DNA of 64,000 nt from an uncultured Kiloniellaceae bacterium (GTDB lineage Bacteria; Pseudomonadota; Alphaproteobacteria; Kiloniellales; Kiloniellaceae). The DNA lies in NCBI GenBank assembly GCA_947493695.1, contig CANLSF010000001.1, positions 1-64,000 of the forward strand. Direction: 5' to 3'. A model generated the notes under the pieces. That model was given only the letters and a program-made list of their open reading frames with translations. It ran no database searches and was not told where the DNA came from. Of this stretch, positions 27,251 to 35,030 are shown piece after piece (position 1 is the stretch's first letter; every line of letters begins with the position of its first letter). The position numbers and the translations under genes are program-made.

Positions 27251-27403
27251 AAACCAGTCCTCTACAATAACCAAAACACTTTTATACAGCGCCCGCAAAG
27301 CAGCGGGCTCTCCGGATACACCGGATTGCAGGAAGCCTGCCACGGGAAACGCCTGGCCGGCGCTCCTGTGGCAGGTTCCGCAATACAGTCTACAGGCTCA
27401 AAT

Positions 27404-28273
27404 TCAGTTGTTCGATACCTTAACCACCACACGGCGATTCAACGGCTCTTTCATATCATCCACAGTTGCGATCGCTGGATCTTTTTCACCCAGGCTGATC
27501 ATTTTGACATCATTCGTGACGATGCCCTGATCGCCCATCGCCTTGGCGACAGCATTCGCGCGTTCGACCGACAGAAGGTTATTATACTCATCAGAGCCTG
27601 CCCGGTCGGTGTGACTTGTCAGTGACACTTTCGCATCGTTGGCCTTTGCATAGGTTACAATTTCTTCGATCTTCTGTGCATCTGCATCGTTCAGGTTTGC
27701 ACTGTCGAAATCGAAGTAGAGAACCCAGCTCTTGTCCGCCGGTGCGGGCGTTGGTTCGACCTTAGGTGCGGCAGCAACTTCTTTCGGCTCTTCCAGATCG
27801 GTTTCGACCTTGGCGATTGCAGATGAGAAACCGGCCTGACAGGCGTCGATGTCTTCAGGTTGACGGTTTTCCTCCTGTTCCTGCATCCAGCAGTCAAACA
27901 TCACCTGTGCTTCCGCAGCACTTTGCGGCGATTTGGCCGCTGCGCCAGCCGCCATCGCTGCCATAAGACGCTCACGTGAAGCGCTCAACAACCCGACCCG
28001 ATCCTCCGGAAGATCCCGGTCCGAGATCTCGTCGGGCGTCACTTCGGCACCGGTTCCTGCAAGACTGGCCTTCTGTGCAAAGACGTCAGAGTCCGAAAAA
28101 TCGTATTCGGCATACTCACCCTCGGATAGGCCGAGGTAACCGTCATACAGGCTCTTCGAAAATTCACTGCCGGTCGGCGTCTGATCTTTGGCGCTCTCCA
28201 GTCCTGTGCCGGCGCAGCCAACCAGTGCCAATGATCCCATACCCGCCAAGATGACGTTTGCGATCTTATTCAT
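27404..28273 (-). CDS. OmpA family lipoprotein
   Basis: A 289-residue lipoprotein with the lipobox LALVGCAG. A middle region rich in Ala, Glu and Pro (APKVEPTPAPADK) is followed by an OmpA domain starting VLYFDFDSANLN and containing SLTSHTDRAGSDEYNNLLS and ending NRRVVVKV. It probably tethers the outer membrane to the cell wall. It is a second, distant paralogue of the lipoprotein at 24160-24804. Confidence 0.9.
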   Translation of the reverse strand: MNKIANVILAGMGSLALVGCAGTGLESAKDQTPTGSEFSKSLYDGYLGLSEGEYAEYDFSDSDVFAQKASLAGTGAEVTPDEISDRDLPEDRVGLLSASRERLMAAMAAGAAAKSPQSAAEAQVMFDCWMQEQEENRQPEDIDACQAGFSSAIAKVETDLEEPKEVAAAPKVEPTPAPADKSWVLYFDFDSANLNDADAQKIEEIVTYAKANDAKVSLTSHTDRAGSDEYNNLLSVERANAVAKAMGDQGIVTNDVKMISLGEKDPAIATVDDMKEPLNRRVVVKVSNN

Positions 28274-28771
28274 TTCTTAATCCCTCCGTGTTGATATGCA
28301 ATGTACCGCTTAGTTTATTGTCGGCGCGTAATCCCCTCGGCTTCCTCTGCTCGCAAAACAGATCCCGTGCGCGATGCTTCCCATTAGAAGCAATCAAACG
28401 CCCGGCTTTTCATCTCCTCTTTTCGCCGTCTACCCAGACATCTCAGCCTGGTGTTTCCCGGGGGCCTGCACCGGCTTCAGCGGCCGGCGCCGCATTGCTG
28501 CGGCCCTACTCTGCTACCACCCTACTGTTTCAAACGAATTCCAATAGTAGGGAAATATACGTAGATCAAATGCCGGAAACATCAATTCCTGCGCGTGAAA
28601 CTTCAAAAACAAGATATCAATAGGATTTGAATCTGGGTGCGATTTTTTGCTGACCCAGGCGAAATGCAAAGACATGCTTGAATGCTTGGTGAAAACGATC
28701 AGGCTCTGGAGTGCGATCGTTCTTGACCTTAGACAAGAAGAGACTGATTCACGTTTTGTCTGTCTCTGGAG
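28274..28771. other. Gene-free region with a 19-bp direct repeat
   Basis: No gene is supported here. GTGAAAACGATCAGGCTCT occurs at 28689-28707 and again at 28775-28793, where it covers the last six codons of the lone receiver gene. The adjoining CTCTGGAGT is also repeated. It looks like a small local duplication. The rest probably holds the promoter of the OmpA lipoprotein. Confidence 0.5.
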
Positions 28772-29191
28772 TCAGTGAAAACGATCAGGCTCTTGCAGGC
28801 TGCGGCGAGAGGCAATGCCGTTATTCAGAATATCGAAGATCTTGTTGCCATCCAGCGGCTTGAGCAGAAGAGCAAGGGCACCGGCACGTTTGGCTTCGGC
28901 ACGAACGGCTTCACTCGGACGTCCGGTCATCAGGATGACCGGGTCTTCAAAACCTTCCGCAGTGAGTTGCTGCAGAACCGAGATCCCGTTTACGCCCGGA
29001 AGATGGACATCGAGCATGACACAATCACACTTTGTGTGTGGATAGCTTGCCAGAAACTCTTCGCCCGACGCGTAGGTCAGGACGTTGATGTCATCTGTTT
29101 CCAGTAATATTCGGAGGGAATCCCGAACCGCATCGTCGTCGTCCACGACAACGACCACTGCGGCGTTCCCCTCACATCCACAACTATTCAT
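28772..29191 (-). CDS. Single-domain response regulator, CheY/FixJ receiver type
   Basis: A 139-residue protein that is only a receiver domain. The acidic pocket is VVDDDDAV, the phosphorylation site Asp61 is in VMLDVHLPG, with Thr in LMTGRPS and Lys in LLKPLDG. No output domain follows. It resembles the receiver of the neighbouring FixJ-like protein and lies 92 bases downstream of it on the same strand, so it may be a second target of the CHASE2 kinase or a phosphate sink. Confidence 0.9.
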   Translation of the reverse strand: MNSCGCEGNAAVVVVVDDDDAVRDSLRILLETDDINVLTYASGEEFLASYPHTKCDCVMLDVHLPGVNGISVLQQLTAEGFEDPVILMTGRPSEAVRAEAKRAGALALLLKPLDGNKIFDILNNGIASRRSLQEPDRFH

Positions 29192-29283
29192 GGCGGAGAG
29201 CTTAAGCAGGTTTCAAGATGCAACAAATAGGGGAATCTACGTATCTACCGGCAATCACGCAGCAATCCTGGCTTCTTACGCTT

Positions 29284-29940
29284 TTATTCCTCATTCAGCT
29301 GCAGTCCGGCACTCAAGGCCATTCTAACCAGATGAGAGAGAGACTTGGCTTTCATCTTGTCCATCACGCGGGCCCGGTGGACTTCGACGGTACGTGGACT
29401 GATGCCCAGCTCATAGGCGATGATCTTGTTGGGACGGCCGATAATGAGCTGATCCAGAACATCGCGTTCGCGGGGCGTGAGCGCTTCGATTCGCTCGAGC
29501 ACTTCATTGTCGCTGTTATCGCTGCCGGGCTCCTTTACCTCTGCGGCCTCGTTACGCTGGGACCAGGCACGTTCGAGGCTGTCCATAAGGGCATCGTCAG
29601 AAAAGGGTTTCTCAAGAAAGTCTGATGCCCCGGCCTTCATCGCCTTGACCGCCATGGGTACGTCGCCATGACCGGTAATGATTATCACGGCGAGCTCCGG
29701 ATTGGCCTTGGCCAGGCGCGCCTGAATCTCCAACCCGTCAACATCAGGCATGCGGACATCCAGCAGCACGCACCCGGCCTCCATCTTGTCCGCGACACTC
29801 AGAAAAGCCGTTCCCGATTCAAAGATTTCGGGTTCGTAGTCATAGGATTCAGCTAAAATCTGCAGTGAATCACGTACAGCTTCGTCATCATCGACGATGT
29901 AAATCTTACGCTTGCTCGTTTCGTTTGGTTTCTCAGACAT
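29284..29940 (-). CDS. FixJ-type response regulator, receiver plus LuxR helix-turn-helix
   Basis: A 218-residue regulator. Receiver residues 12-125 have the acidic pair in YIVDDDEA, Asp61 in VLLDVRMPDVDG, and Lys in FLEKPFSD. The LuxR-type DNA-binding domain starts with LTPRERDVLDQLIIGRPNKIIAYELGIS, split here as LTPRERDVLDQL and RPNKIIAYELGIS, and ends RARVMDKMKAKSL. It lies 8 bases downstream of the CHASE2 histidine kinase, its probable partner. FixJ proteins often activate fixK/fnr and cbb3 genes, but here the input sensor is different from FixL. Confidence 0.93.
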   Translation of the reverse strand: MSEKPNETSKRKIYIVDDDEAVRDSLQILAESYDYEPEIFESGTAFLSVADKMEAGCVLLDVRMPDVDGLEIQARLAKANPELAVIIITGHGDVPMAVKAMKAGASDFLEKPFSDDALMDSLERAWSQRNEAAEVKEPGSDNSDNEVLERIEALTPRERDVLDQLIIGRPNKIIAYELGISPRTVEVHRARVMDKMKAKSLSHLVRMALSAGLQLNEE

Positions 29941-29948
29941 AAACGACC

Positions 29949-32018
29949 CTATTGTGCGACCGGAAGCGTGAAATGAAATGCTGCTCCCCCATCAGCGCTT
30001 TTGCTCAACCACATTTCGCCACCGTGCATCTCGATAATCGAGTGGCAAATCGACAATCCAATTCCCATTCCCGAATCCTTTGTCGTTACGAAGGACTGGA
30101 ACAGCTTCTCCTCCACTTCCGGTGCAACCCCCGGGCCTGAATCCGCAACAACGATCTCCAGGCTTTCCACCGATTTCCTGGAGGCTTCGATCGTGACACG
30201 GCGCAGATTGGATTCACTTACCGCCTCAACGGCGTTGCGGACCAGATTCACAATAACTTGTTGCACTTGAATTCTATTGACGTCAACCGGCGGCAGATTC
30301 GCGTCGAGCCTGCTGACGACCTCGACGCGATTACGCATGGACCCGACTTGCCCCAACAAAACCGCTTCCTCGACAATCGCACCCAGGTGCACCGGCGCAC
30401 GCGTTGCCTCGCGTTTCTCGAAAGTATCACGCAGACCGCGAATAATGCCACCCGCCCGTTCCGCCTGCGTGAGCGCTTTCGACATCATGGAGCCAACCCG
30501 TTCAATTGTCTCAGGTGTCGCAGCGTTTTCCACACCCGAAACGTCACGGGTCGCAGAAGCCTTGGCGATCACGCGGCGACCCGCCTGAATGTAATTGATG
30601 ATCGCAGTGAGCGGCTGGTTCAATTCATGTGCAAGCGCCGAGGAAAGCTGGCTCATCGCGCTGACCCGGCTGACATTGATCAACTCGTCCTGCAGTTCAC
30701 GCAGTCGTACTTCGCGACGCCGCCTCTCCCTTTCCTCGCGCAGAAATCCGCCACTGATCAGAAAAACGTAGAGCAAGAGCGCAACGAAGAGAGGATAGGT
30801 CGCATCAAGCAGCGTGGCCTTTAGCGCAAACAACAGCCAGGAAAGGCTGACAACCGCAACGCAGAGAACCAGGAAAAACACGATCGTGGAAATCGCTTTT
30901 CCCCGGGAATGTGCCGACACCAGGAATATACAGATGATCAGCATGATCGCGATCTCACCCGCGACGGCAAAACTGGGTCGCAGCAGCAGGCCGCCGGTCA
31001 GCAGTGTCTCGAGCAACTGTGCATGGATTTCGACGCCTGACATATTGACACCGACTGGTGTTGCCGAAACATCGCCGAGCCCGGCTGCCGTAGTGCCGAT
31101 CAGCACAAATTTACCCGCCAGCAGACCAGGATCGATATTTCCTTTCAGGACATCGCGTGCCGAGATGAACCGCGCGGGGTCGGGCCGAGAAAAATGTGGC
31201 CAGAACTGCCCGTTACTGTCGGTGGGCACGAATTGACCGGCGAAAGATATTCCGGCGATACCAGCCTGTTCCGTGTAAACCGAGACCGAGTCGCCACCCG
31301 CCGCCATCCGCAGCAATTCCACGGAAAGCGCCGGCAGGAGCGACTCGTTTACGCGCACAACAGCCGGTAAACGCCGCACAACCCCGTAACGGCGTCCCGC
31401 GAGGCTCAAAACCCCCTGGCCCCGGCTTTCGGCGCTCAGTTCGGCAATGTTCTGGACCACAGCGGAGTAGCGAACCAGGAAGTCGCGCGGGTCGTTCCCC
31501 TTCTCGAAAATCGGTGTCCTCAAAGGCAAGGACCCGTCCTGAGGAAGCATATTCGGCGAAAGTGCGATCCCGAGCACCACGGGCGCACCGGAAATCGAAG
31601 TCGCCAGAACCGCATCGTTGGACGGCAACACATTCAAGGCCGTCTGCAGATCCGCGGAGAGTTCCTGATAGTGCTGAAGCAGGCTCTCCGGGGAAAGCCG
31701 ATCCTTGTCGGGAAAAAGAACATCAAAGCCAATACCATGGACGTCGGCTCCCGCCGCGAAATCAACCAGATCTGCGAGCAGGTTGCGCGGCCATGGCCAC
31801 TGACCAAACGCACTCATACTGGCCTCGTCGATATCAATTACAACGACGGGATAGCTGTCGATCTGCCTGGGAGTCATTTCCTGATATAGATCGAAGAGTT
31901 TCAGGCGGAGTTGTTCAACCGGCCAGGGGTCGAAAATGCGCAAGGCGATGGCCAGCGGCAGGAGAACCAGCGCAACGCGCCAGTTACGAAATATCAGGAC
32001 GAAAGACCGAGGAAGCAT
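29949..32018 (-). CDS. CHASE2 domain sensor histidine kinase
   Basis: About 689 residues: an N-terminal membrane segment, an extracytoplasmic CHASE2 domain (about residues 40-335, with VVVIDIDEASM, FGQWPWPR and GKFVLIGTTAAGLGD), three membrane helices, then a kinase core. The phosphoacceptor is His464 in SALAHELNQPLTA, of the FixL type, followed by the ATP site motifs NLVRNAVEA, VADSGPGV and GMGIGLSICHSI. The ligand of the CHASE2 domain is unknown. The ATG at 32018 has no clear ribosome site; a TTG at 32054 is an alternative. It leads an operon with the FixJ-like regulator. Confidence 0.92.
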   Translation of the reverse strand: MLPRSFVLIFRNWRVALVLLPLAIALRIFDPWPVEQLRLKLFDLYQEMTPRQIDSYPVVVIDIDEASMSAFGQWPWPRNLLADLVDFAAGADVHGIGFDVLFPDKDRLSPESLLQHYQELSADLQTALNVLPSNDAVLATSISGAPVVLGIALSPNMLPQDGSLPLRTPIFEKGNDPRDFLVRYSAVVQNIAELSAESRGQGVLSLAGRRYGVVRRLPAVVRVNESLLPALSVELLRMAAGGDSVSVYTEQAGIAGISFAGQFVPTDSNGQFWPHFSRPDPARFISARDVLKGNIDPGLLAGKFVLIGTTAAGLGDVSATPVGVNMSGVEIHAQLLETLLTGGLLLRPSFAVAGEIAIMLIICIFLVSAHSRGKAISTIVFFLVLCVAVVSLSWLLFALKATLLDATYPLFVALLLYVFLISGGFLREERERRRREVRLRELQDELINVSRVSAMSQLSSALAHELNQPLTAIINYIQAGRRVIAKASATRDVSGVENAATPETIERVGSMMSKALTQAERAGGIIRGLRDTFEKREATRAPVHLGAIVEEAVLLGQVGSMRNRVEVVSRLDANLPPVDVNRIQVQQVIVNLVRNAVEAVSESNLRRVTIEASRKSVESLEIVVADSGPGVAPEVEEKLFQSFVTTKDSGMGIGLSICHSIIEMHGGEMWLSKSADGGAAFHFTLPVAQ

Positions 32019-32331
32019 AACCGCCGAAGTATCCGTTCCACTGCGCAAAAACAAAGACCGAGAGAAGACCCGCGTTCGTTTGGAGTGTCCGAAGAGGACT
32101 TAAAGTCTTGATTGTGCCAACCAGAGACGCGACTCAGCGTCCGCTGGGATAAACACAGCAACATCTTGCCTTTAAGCTACTCCGCAGACTCGCGCCGAGA
32201 CAAAGAGAATCATACCTGGAAACACACAAAATATGCGTGTTTTCCTAAATATCTCACTTAAAGCAATGTTAAACCCAGTGCCGTCTAAAGGTCGGTCTCG
32301 CTTTTAAGGCCCTATGTCCGCGACGGTGCGT
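32019..32331. other. Region upstream of the CHASE2 kinase
   Basis: No gene is seen. The stretch near 32210-32280 is AT-rich and may hold the kinase promoter. I found no Fnr-type box here. Confidence 0.4.
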
Positions 32332-32835
32332 TTAGACACTGTGAGGAGCCAAGAGCTTGCAATAACCCCAGGGCTCACGGCGGTGACCGGCTGCGGCAAA
32401 AAGCTCGGCAAAGGGCATGGAGGGGTCTTCGCAGGAGGGTGGCATGACAGTCACGGTGTGAATGGCCGAACAGCTGTTGGTCTCAGCCAGATCATCCATG
32501 GTTTCCACAATCGTGCGCAGAGTCTGACAACGCTGATGCTCAAACAGGGCCAGGGTCACCAGGTCTCTCGCGACAAGCACACGGCCGTGTTGCAGATTAA
32601 GTTCAATAAGATAACCGAAAAGACCGGCGATATGCTGTGACGCGTCCTCAATCAACAGAATACCGCTGGGCTCCGTCACTTCACTCTGCGTGCGGTAGGC
32701 GACGTAACGCTCCCATCCGTCAAATGACAGGTTCGGGTTCACCAGCTGCATGATTGGAAAGGCCTGGGCCATCCGATCAGCCGTCAATTTGCGCGCCTGC
32801 AACTCCATCTCCAGCGATCCGTCCTCTCGGTTCAT
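32332..32835 (-). CDS. Protein of unknown function, GNAT-like
   Basis: A 167-residue soluble protein I cannot assign. The order LTADRMAQAFPIMQLVNPNL, GILLIEDASQHIAGLFGYL and a helix around TLRTIVETMDDLAE resembles a divergent acetyltransferase fold, but no acetyl-CoA motif is clear. It is divergent from fnr, with a Fnr-type box 46 bases upstream of its start, so it may belong to the low-oxygen regulon. Confidence 0.65.
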   Translation of the reverse strand: MNREDGSLEMELQARKLTADRMAQAFPIMQLVNPNLSFDGWERYVAYRTQSEVTEPSGILLIEDASQHIAGLFGYLIELNLQHGRVLVARDLVTLALFEHQRCQTLRTIVETMDDLAETNSCSAIHTVTVMPPSCEDPSMPFAELFAAAGHRREPWGYCKLLAPHSV

Positions 32836-32880
32836 CCTGCGCCAACCGATGAACGATGCTGTGCTACATTCCGCTTGTCT

Positions 32881-32894
32881 TTGACATGCATCAA
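32881..32894. promoter_or_regulatory. Fnr/FixK-type box between fnr and the unknown gene
   Basis: TTGAC-ATGC-ATCAA matches the consensus. Its centre is 48.5 bases before the fnr start and 52.5 before the divergent start. It could provide autoregulation of fnr. Confidence 0.8.
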
Positions 32895-32935
32895 AGATAG
32901 TCCAGCACCTGGAAAAATGCCTCTGCCGCGGTTAA

Positions 32936-33817
32936 ATGCGCGTTACGGAATATGATAATTCCGCGAGATACCACATTTCTGTTGTAACCCCCTTCGCTAC
33001 GAGTGAAACTTTGGTTGAGACTAAACCCAGGCCAATTGAGGTGGACAGACCTTTGACAGGACCCAATGAGCGAGGCACTGGCGCGGTAAATTTCCTGCGC
33101 GATGCAATTCCGCGCCCGCAAGCCGGCAACAACTCGCCGTGCGCCGCCTGCCCTGTCCGCGATCTGAGTTTCTGCAATGCCCTGAGCGATGAAGAGCTCG
33201 ATCATCTGAACAGAGTCTCCTCCGACGTTGCGCTGACCTCCGGACAGAGCCTGTTCGACGAAGGTGCGCCCGCAGATCATGTTTTCAACGTCACGTCAGG
33301 CGCGATGAAGGTATACAAGCTTCTGTCGGACGGTCGCAGGCAGATTACCGGCTTTCTGTTTCCGGGAGATTTCCTGGGATTGTCGACCCGCGACGCCTAT
33401 GCCTACAGCGCGGAAGCCGTCTGCAGCACCGAACTCTGCCGCTTTAACCGGCAAAAGCTGGAAAACCTGCTGAAAGACTTCCCAAAGGTGGAACGGCGCC
33501 TGCTGGGTATCGCCAACGATGAGCTGGCTTTGGCACAGGACCAGATGCTGATTCTGGGCCGGAAAACCGCGAAAGAGAAGATCGCGTCCTTCCTGTTGAT
33601 GCTCTCCAAACGGGCCGAAAAGAGCGGTGGACAGTCCAATCCCATCGCGCTGCCGATTACCAGAACCGACATGGCGGATTACCTGGGCCTGACGACAGAA
33701 ACGGTCAGCCGCACGATCACGCAGCTCAAGACGTCCGGCCTGATCACCTTGATGCAGGGCAACGAGGTTCGGCTGGAAAATCGCGAGGCGCTAGAGGAAA
33801 TGGCCGAAGGCGAATAA
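32936..33817 (+). CDS. fnr: Crp/Fnr family oxygen-sensing regulator, FnrN/FnrL type
   Basis: Up to 293 residues. Cys69-x2-Cys72-x7-Cys80 matches the FnrN/FnrL cluster spacing; Cys163 or Cys168 would be the fourth ligand of a [4Fe-4S] cluster. A cyclic-nucleotide-like barrel follows (GQSLFDEGAPADHVFNV), then a helix-turn-helix with TTETVSRTITQLK, whose Glu and Ser-Arg contacts recognise TTGA half-sites. The N-terminus before Cys69 is longer than usual, so the true start may be downstream. The gene is divergent from an unknown protein, with an Fnr box between. It is the likely regulator of the boxes at ccoN, Usp/DUF2189 and hemN. Confidence 0.9.
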   Translation: MRVTEYDNSARYHISVVTPFATSETLVETKPRPIEVDRPLTGPNERGTGAVNFLRDAIPRPQAGNNSPCAACPVRDLSFCNALSDEELDHLNRVSSDVALTSGQSLFDEGAPADHVFNVTSGAMKVYKLLSDGRRQITGFLFPGDFLGLSTRDAYAYSAEAVCSTELCRFNRQKLENLLKDFPKVERRLLGIANDELALAQDQMLILGRKTAKEKIASFLLMLSKRAEKSGGQSNPIALPITRTDMADYLGLTTETVSRTITQLKTSGLITLMQGNEVRLENREALEEMAEGE

Positions 33818-33986
33818 GTCTTTCCACCAAGGGTAATCAACAGATTTCGGACTTTCCGTAGCAGGGTATGATCGGCAATATATGCGCCGGTCTTAAACCG
33901 CTAAACCTATGCTGAGCGTAGGCTTATGGCGCGAACAGGTAAGCCTCAAACTTAATGAGGCTACATATCCTCACGGGAGATACATC

Positions 33987-34940
33987 ATGATTCGATCCTT
34001 GCTTTCCGGCGCAGCTGCCTGCGCCATTCTGGCATTCGGCTTCTCGGCCCAGGCCGAAACCCGGGTAACATACAAATCCGCCAAGTCGACGTCCTCCTAC
34101 TACCAGATGGCCGTTCAGATCTCGGAGGCGATGAAAAGCGGCACCGACGGCGACATCATCGTCACGGTCGAGGAAAGCCAGGGCTCGGTCCAGAACGTCA
34201 AGGAAGCCGGGAACCGGCAGGGCAACTACGTCTTCACGACCCCGCCCGTCCTGGTCAAGCTGGCCCAGGGCGGCAAGAAGATGTTTGAGAATGACAGTGC
34301 CGACTACGGCAAGATCCGCTCGCTCTTCGTCATCCCCTCCCTCACCATGCACTTCGTGGTTAGCGAAGGATCGGAAGTCGCAGAGTTCAGCGATCTGGAC
34401 GGCAAGGACTTCGTGATCGGCAAAGGCAGCTTCGGCGCGCGGGAAGCCGCAAAGTACTTCGGCATGTTCGGCCTGGAAGGCAAGGTCAACCTTGTTGACG
34501 CGGAACTCAACTCCGCCGTTCCGGCCCTTAAAAACGGTCAGGTCGATGGCTTCGCAACCGCAGGCTCCTACCCTGCGCCGAATGTGATCGAGGCCGCCGC
34601 AGGCTCCAAGATCCGTTTGCTGTCGCTCAGCGACGAGCAGGTCGCACAGACCAAGCGCACGCCGCTCGTGATCCCAGCCGGCACCTACCCGGGCGTGGAT
34701 TACGACGTCACCACCACCTCGTTGCCGGTCGGCGCCTACACCACGACCGCGATGGACGATGCCACGGCCTACGCACTGACCAAGACCTATTGGGAAGGTA
34801 AAGCCAAGATGGGCGGCGCGAATCCCTGGTGGAACGGCGTTGCACCGGAAATGCTCTCCAGCATGGCTGCAAAGCTGCACCCCGGCGCCCTCAAGTACTA
34901 CATGGAAGCCGGTGTCCAGGTCGCAGATCACCTGAAGTAA
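33987..34940 (+). CDS. TAXI family TRAP transporter solute-binding protein
   Basis: A 317-residue periplasmic receptor with a signal peptide (LLSGAAACAILAFGFSAQAE). The TAXI fold signature includes TYKSAKSTSSYYQMAVQ, then DYGKIRSLFVIPSLTMHFVV and DGFATAGSYPAP. It binds an unknown organic acid and hands it to the permease at 35031. GGGAGA precedes the ATG at 33987. A small hairpin (33942-33962) lies in the leader, and a very stable one follows the gene. Confidence 0.9.
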   Translation: MIRSLLSGAAACAILAFGFSAQAETRVTYKSAKSTSSYYQMAVQISEAMKSGTDGDIIVTVEESQGSVQNVKEAGNRQGNYVFTTPPVLVKLAQGGKKMFENDSADYGKIRSLFVIPSLTMHFVVSEGSEVAEFSDLDGKDFVIGKGSFGAREAAKYFGMFGLEGKVNLVDAELNSAVPALKNGQVDGFATAGSYPAPNVIEAAAGSKIRLLSLSDEQVAQTKRTPLVIPAGTYPGVDYDVTTTSLPVGAYTTTAMDDATAYALTKTYWEGKAKMGGANPWWNGVAPEMLSSMAAKLHPGALKYYMEAGVQVADHLK

Positions 34941-34966
34941 GCAGCATAAACTTCAATACTCCAGTG

Positions 34967-35005
34967 GGCAGTCGTTCCTGACGAAAAAAGTCAGGAACGA
35001 CTGCC
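34967..35005 (+). repeat. Very stable hairpin between TRAP receptor and permease genes
   Basis: A perfect 16-bp stem (34967-34982 with 34990-35005) and a 7-base A-rich loop, but no T run. It probably protects the receptor mRNA or slows readthrough, so that receptor is made in excess of permease. This role is inferred. Confidence 0.8.
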
Positions 35006-35030
35006 TTCCGGACTCTCCGGTAGCTCCTTC

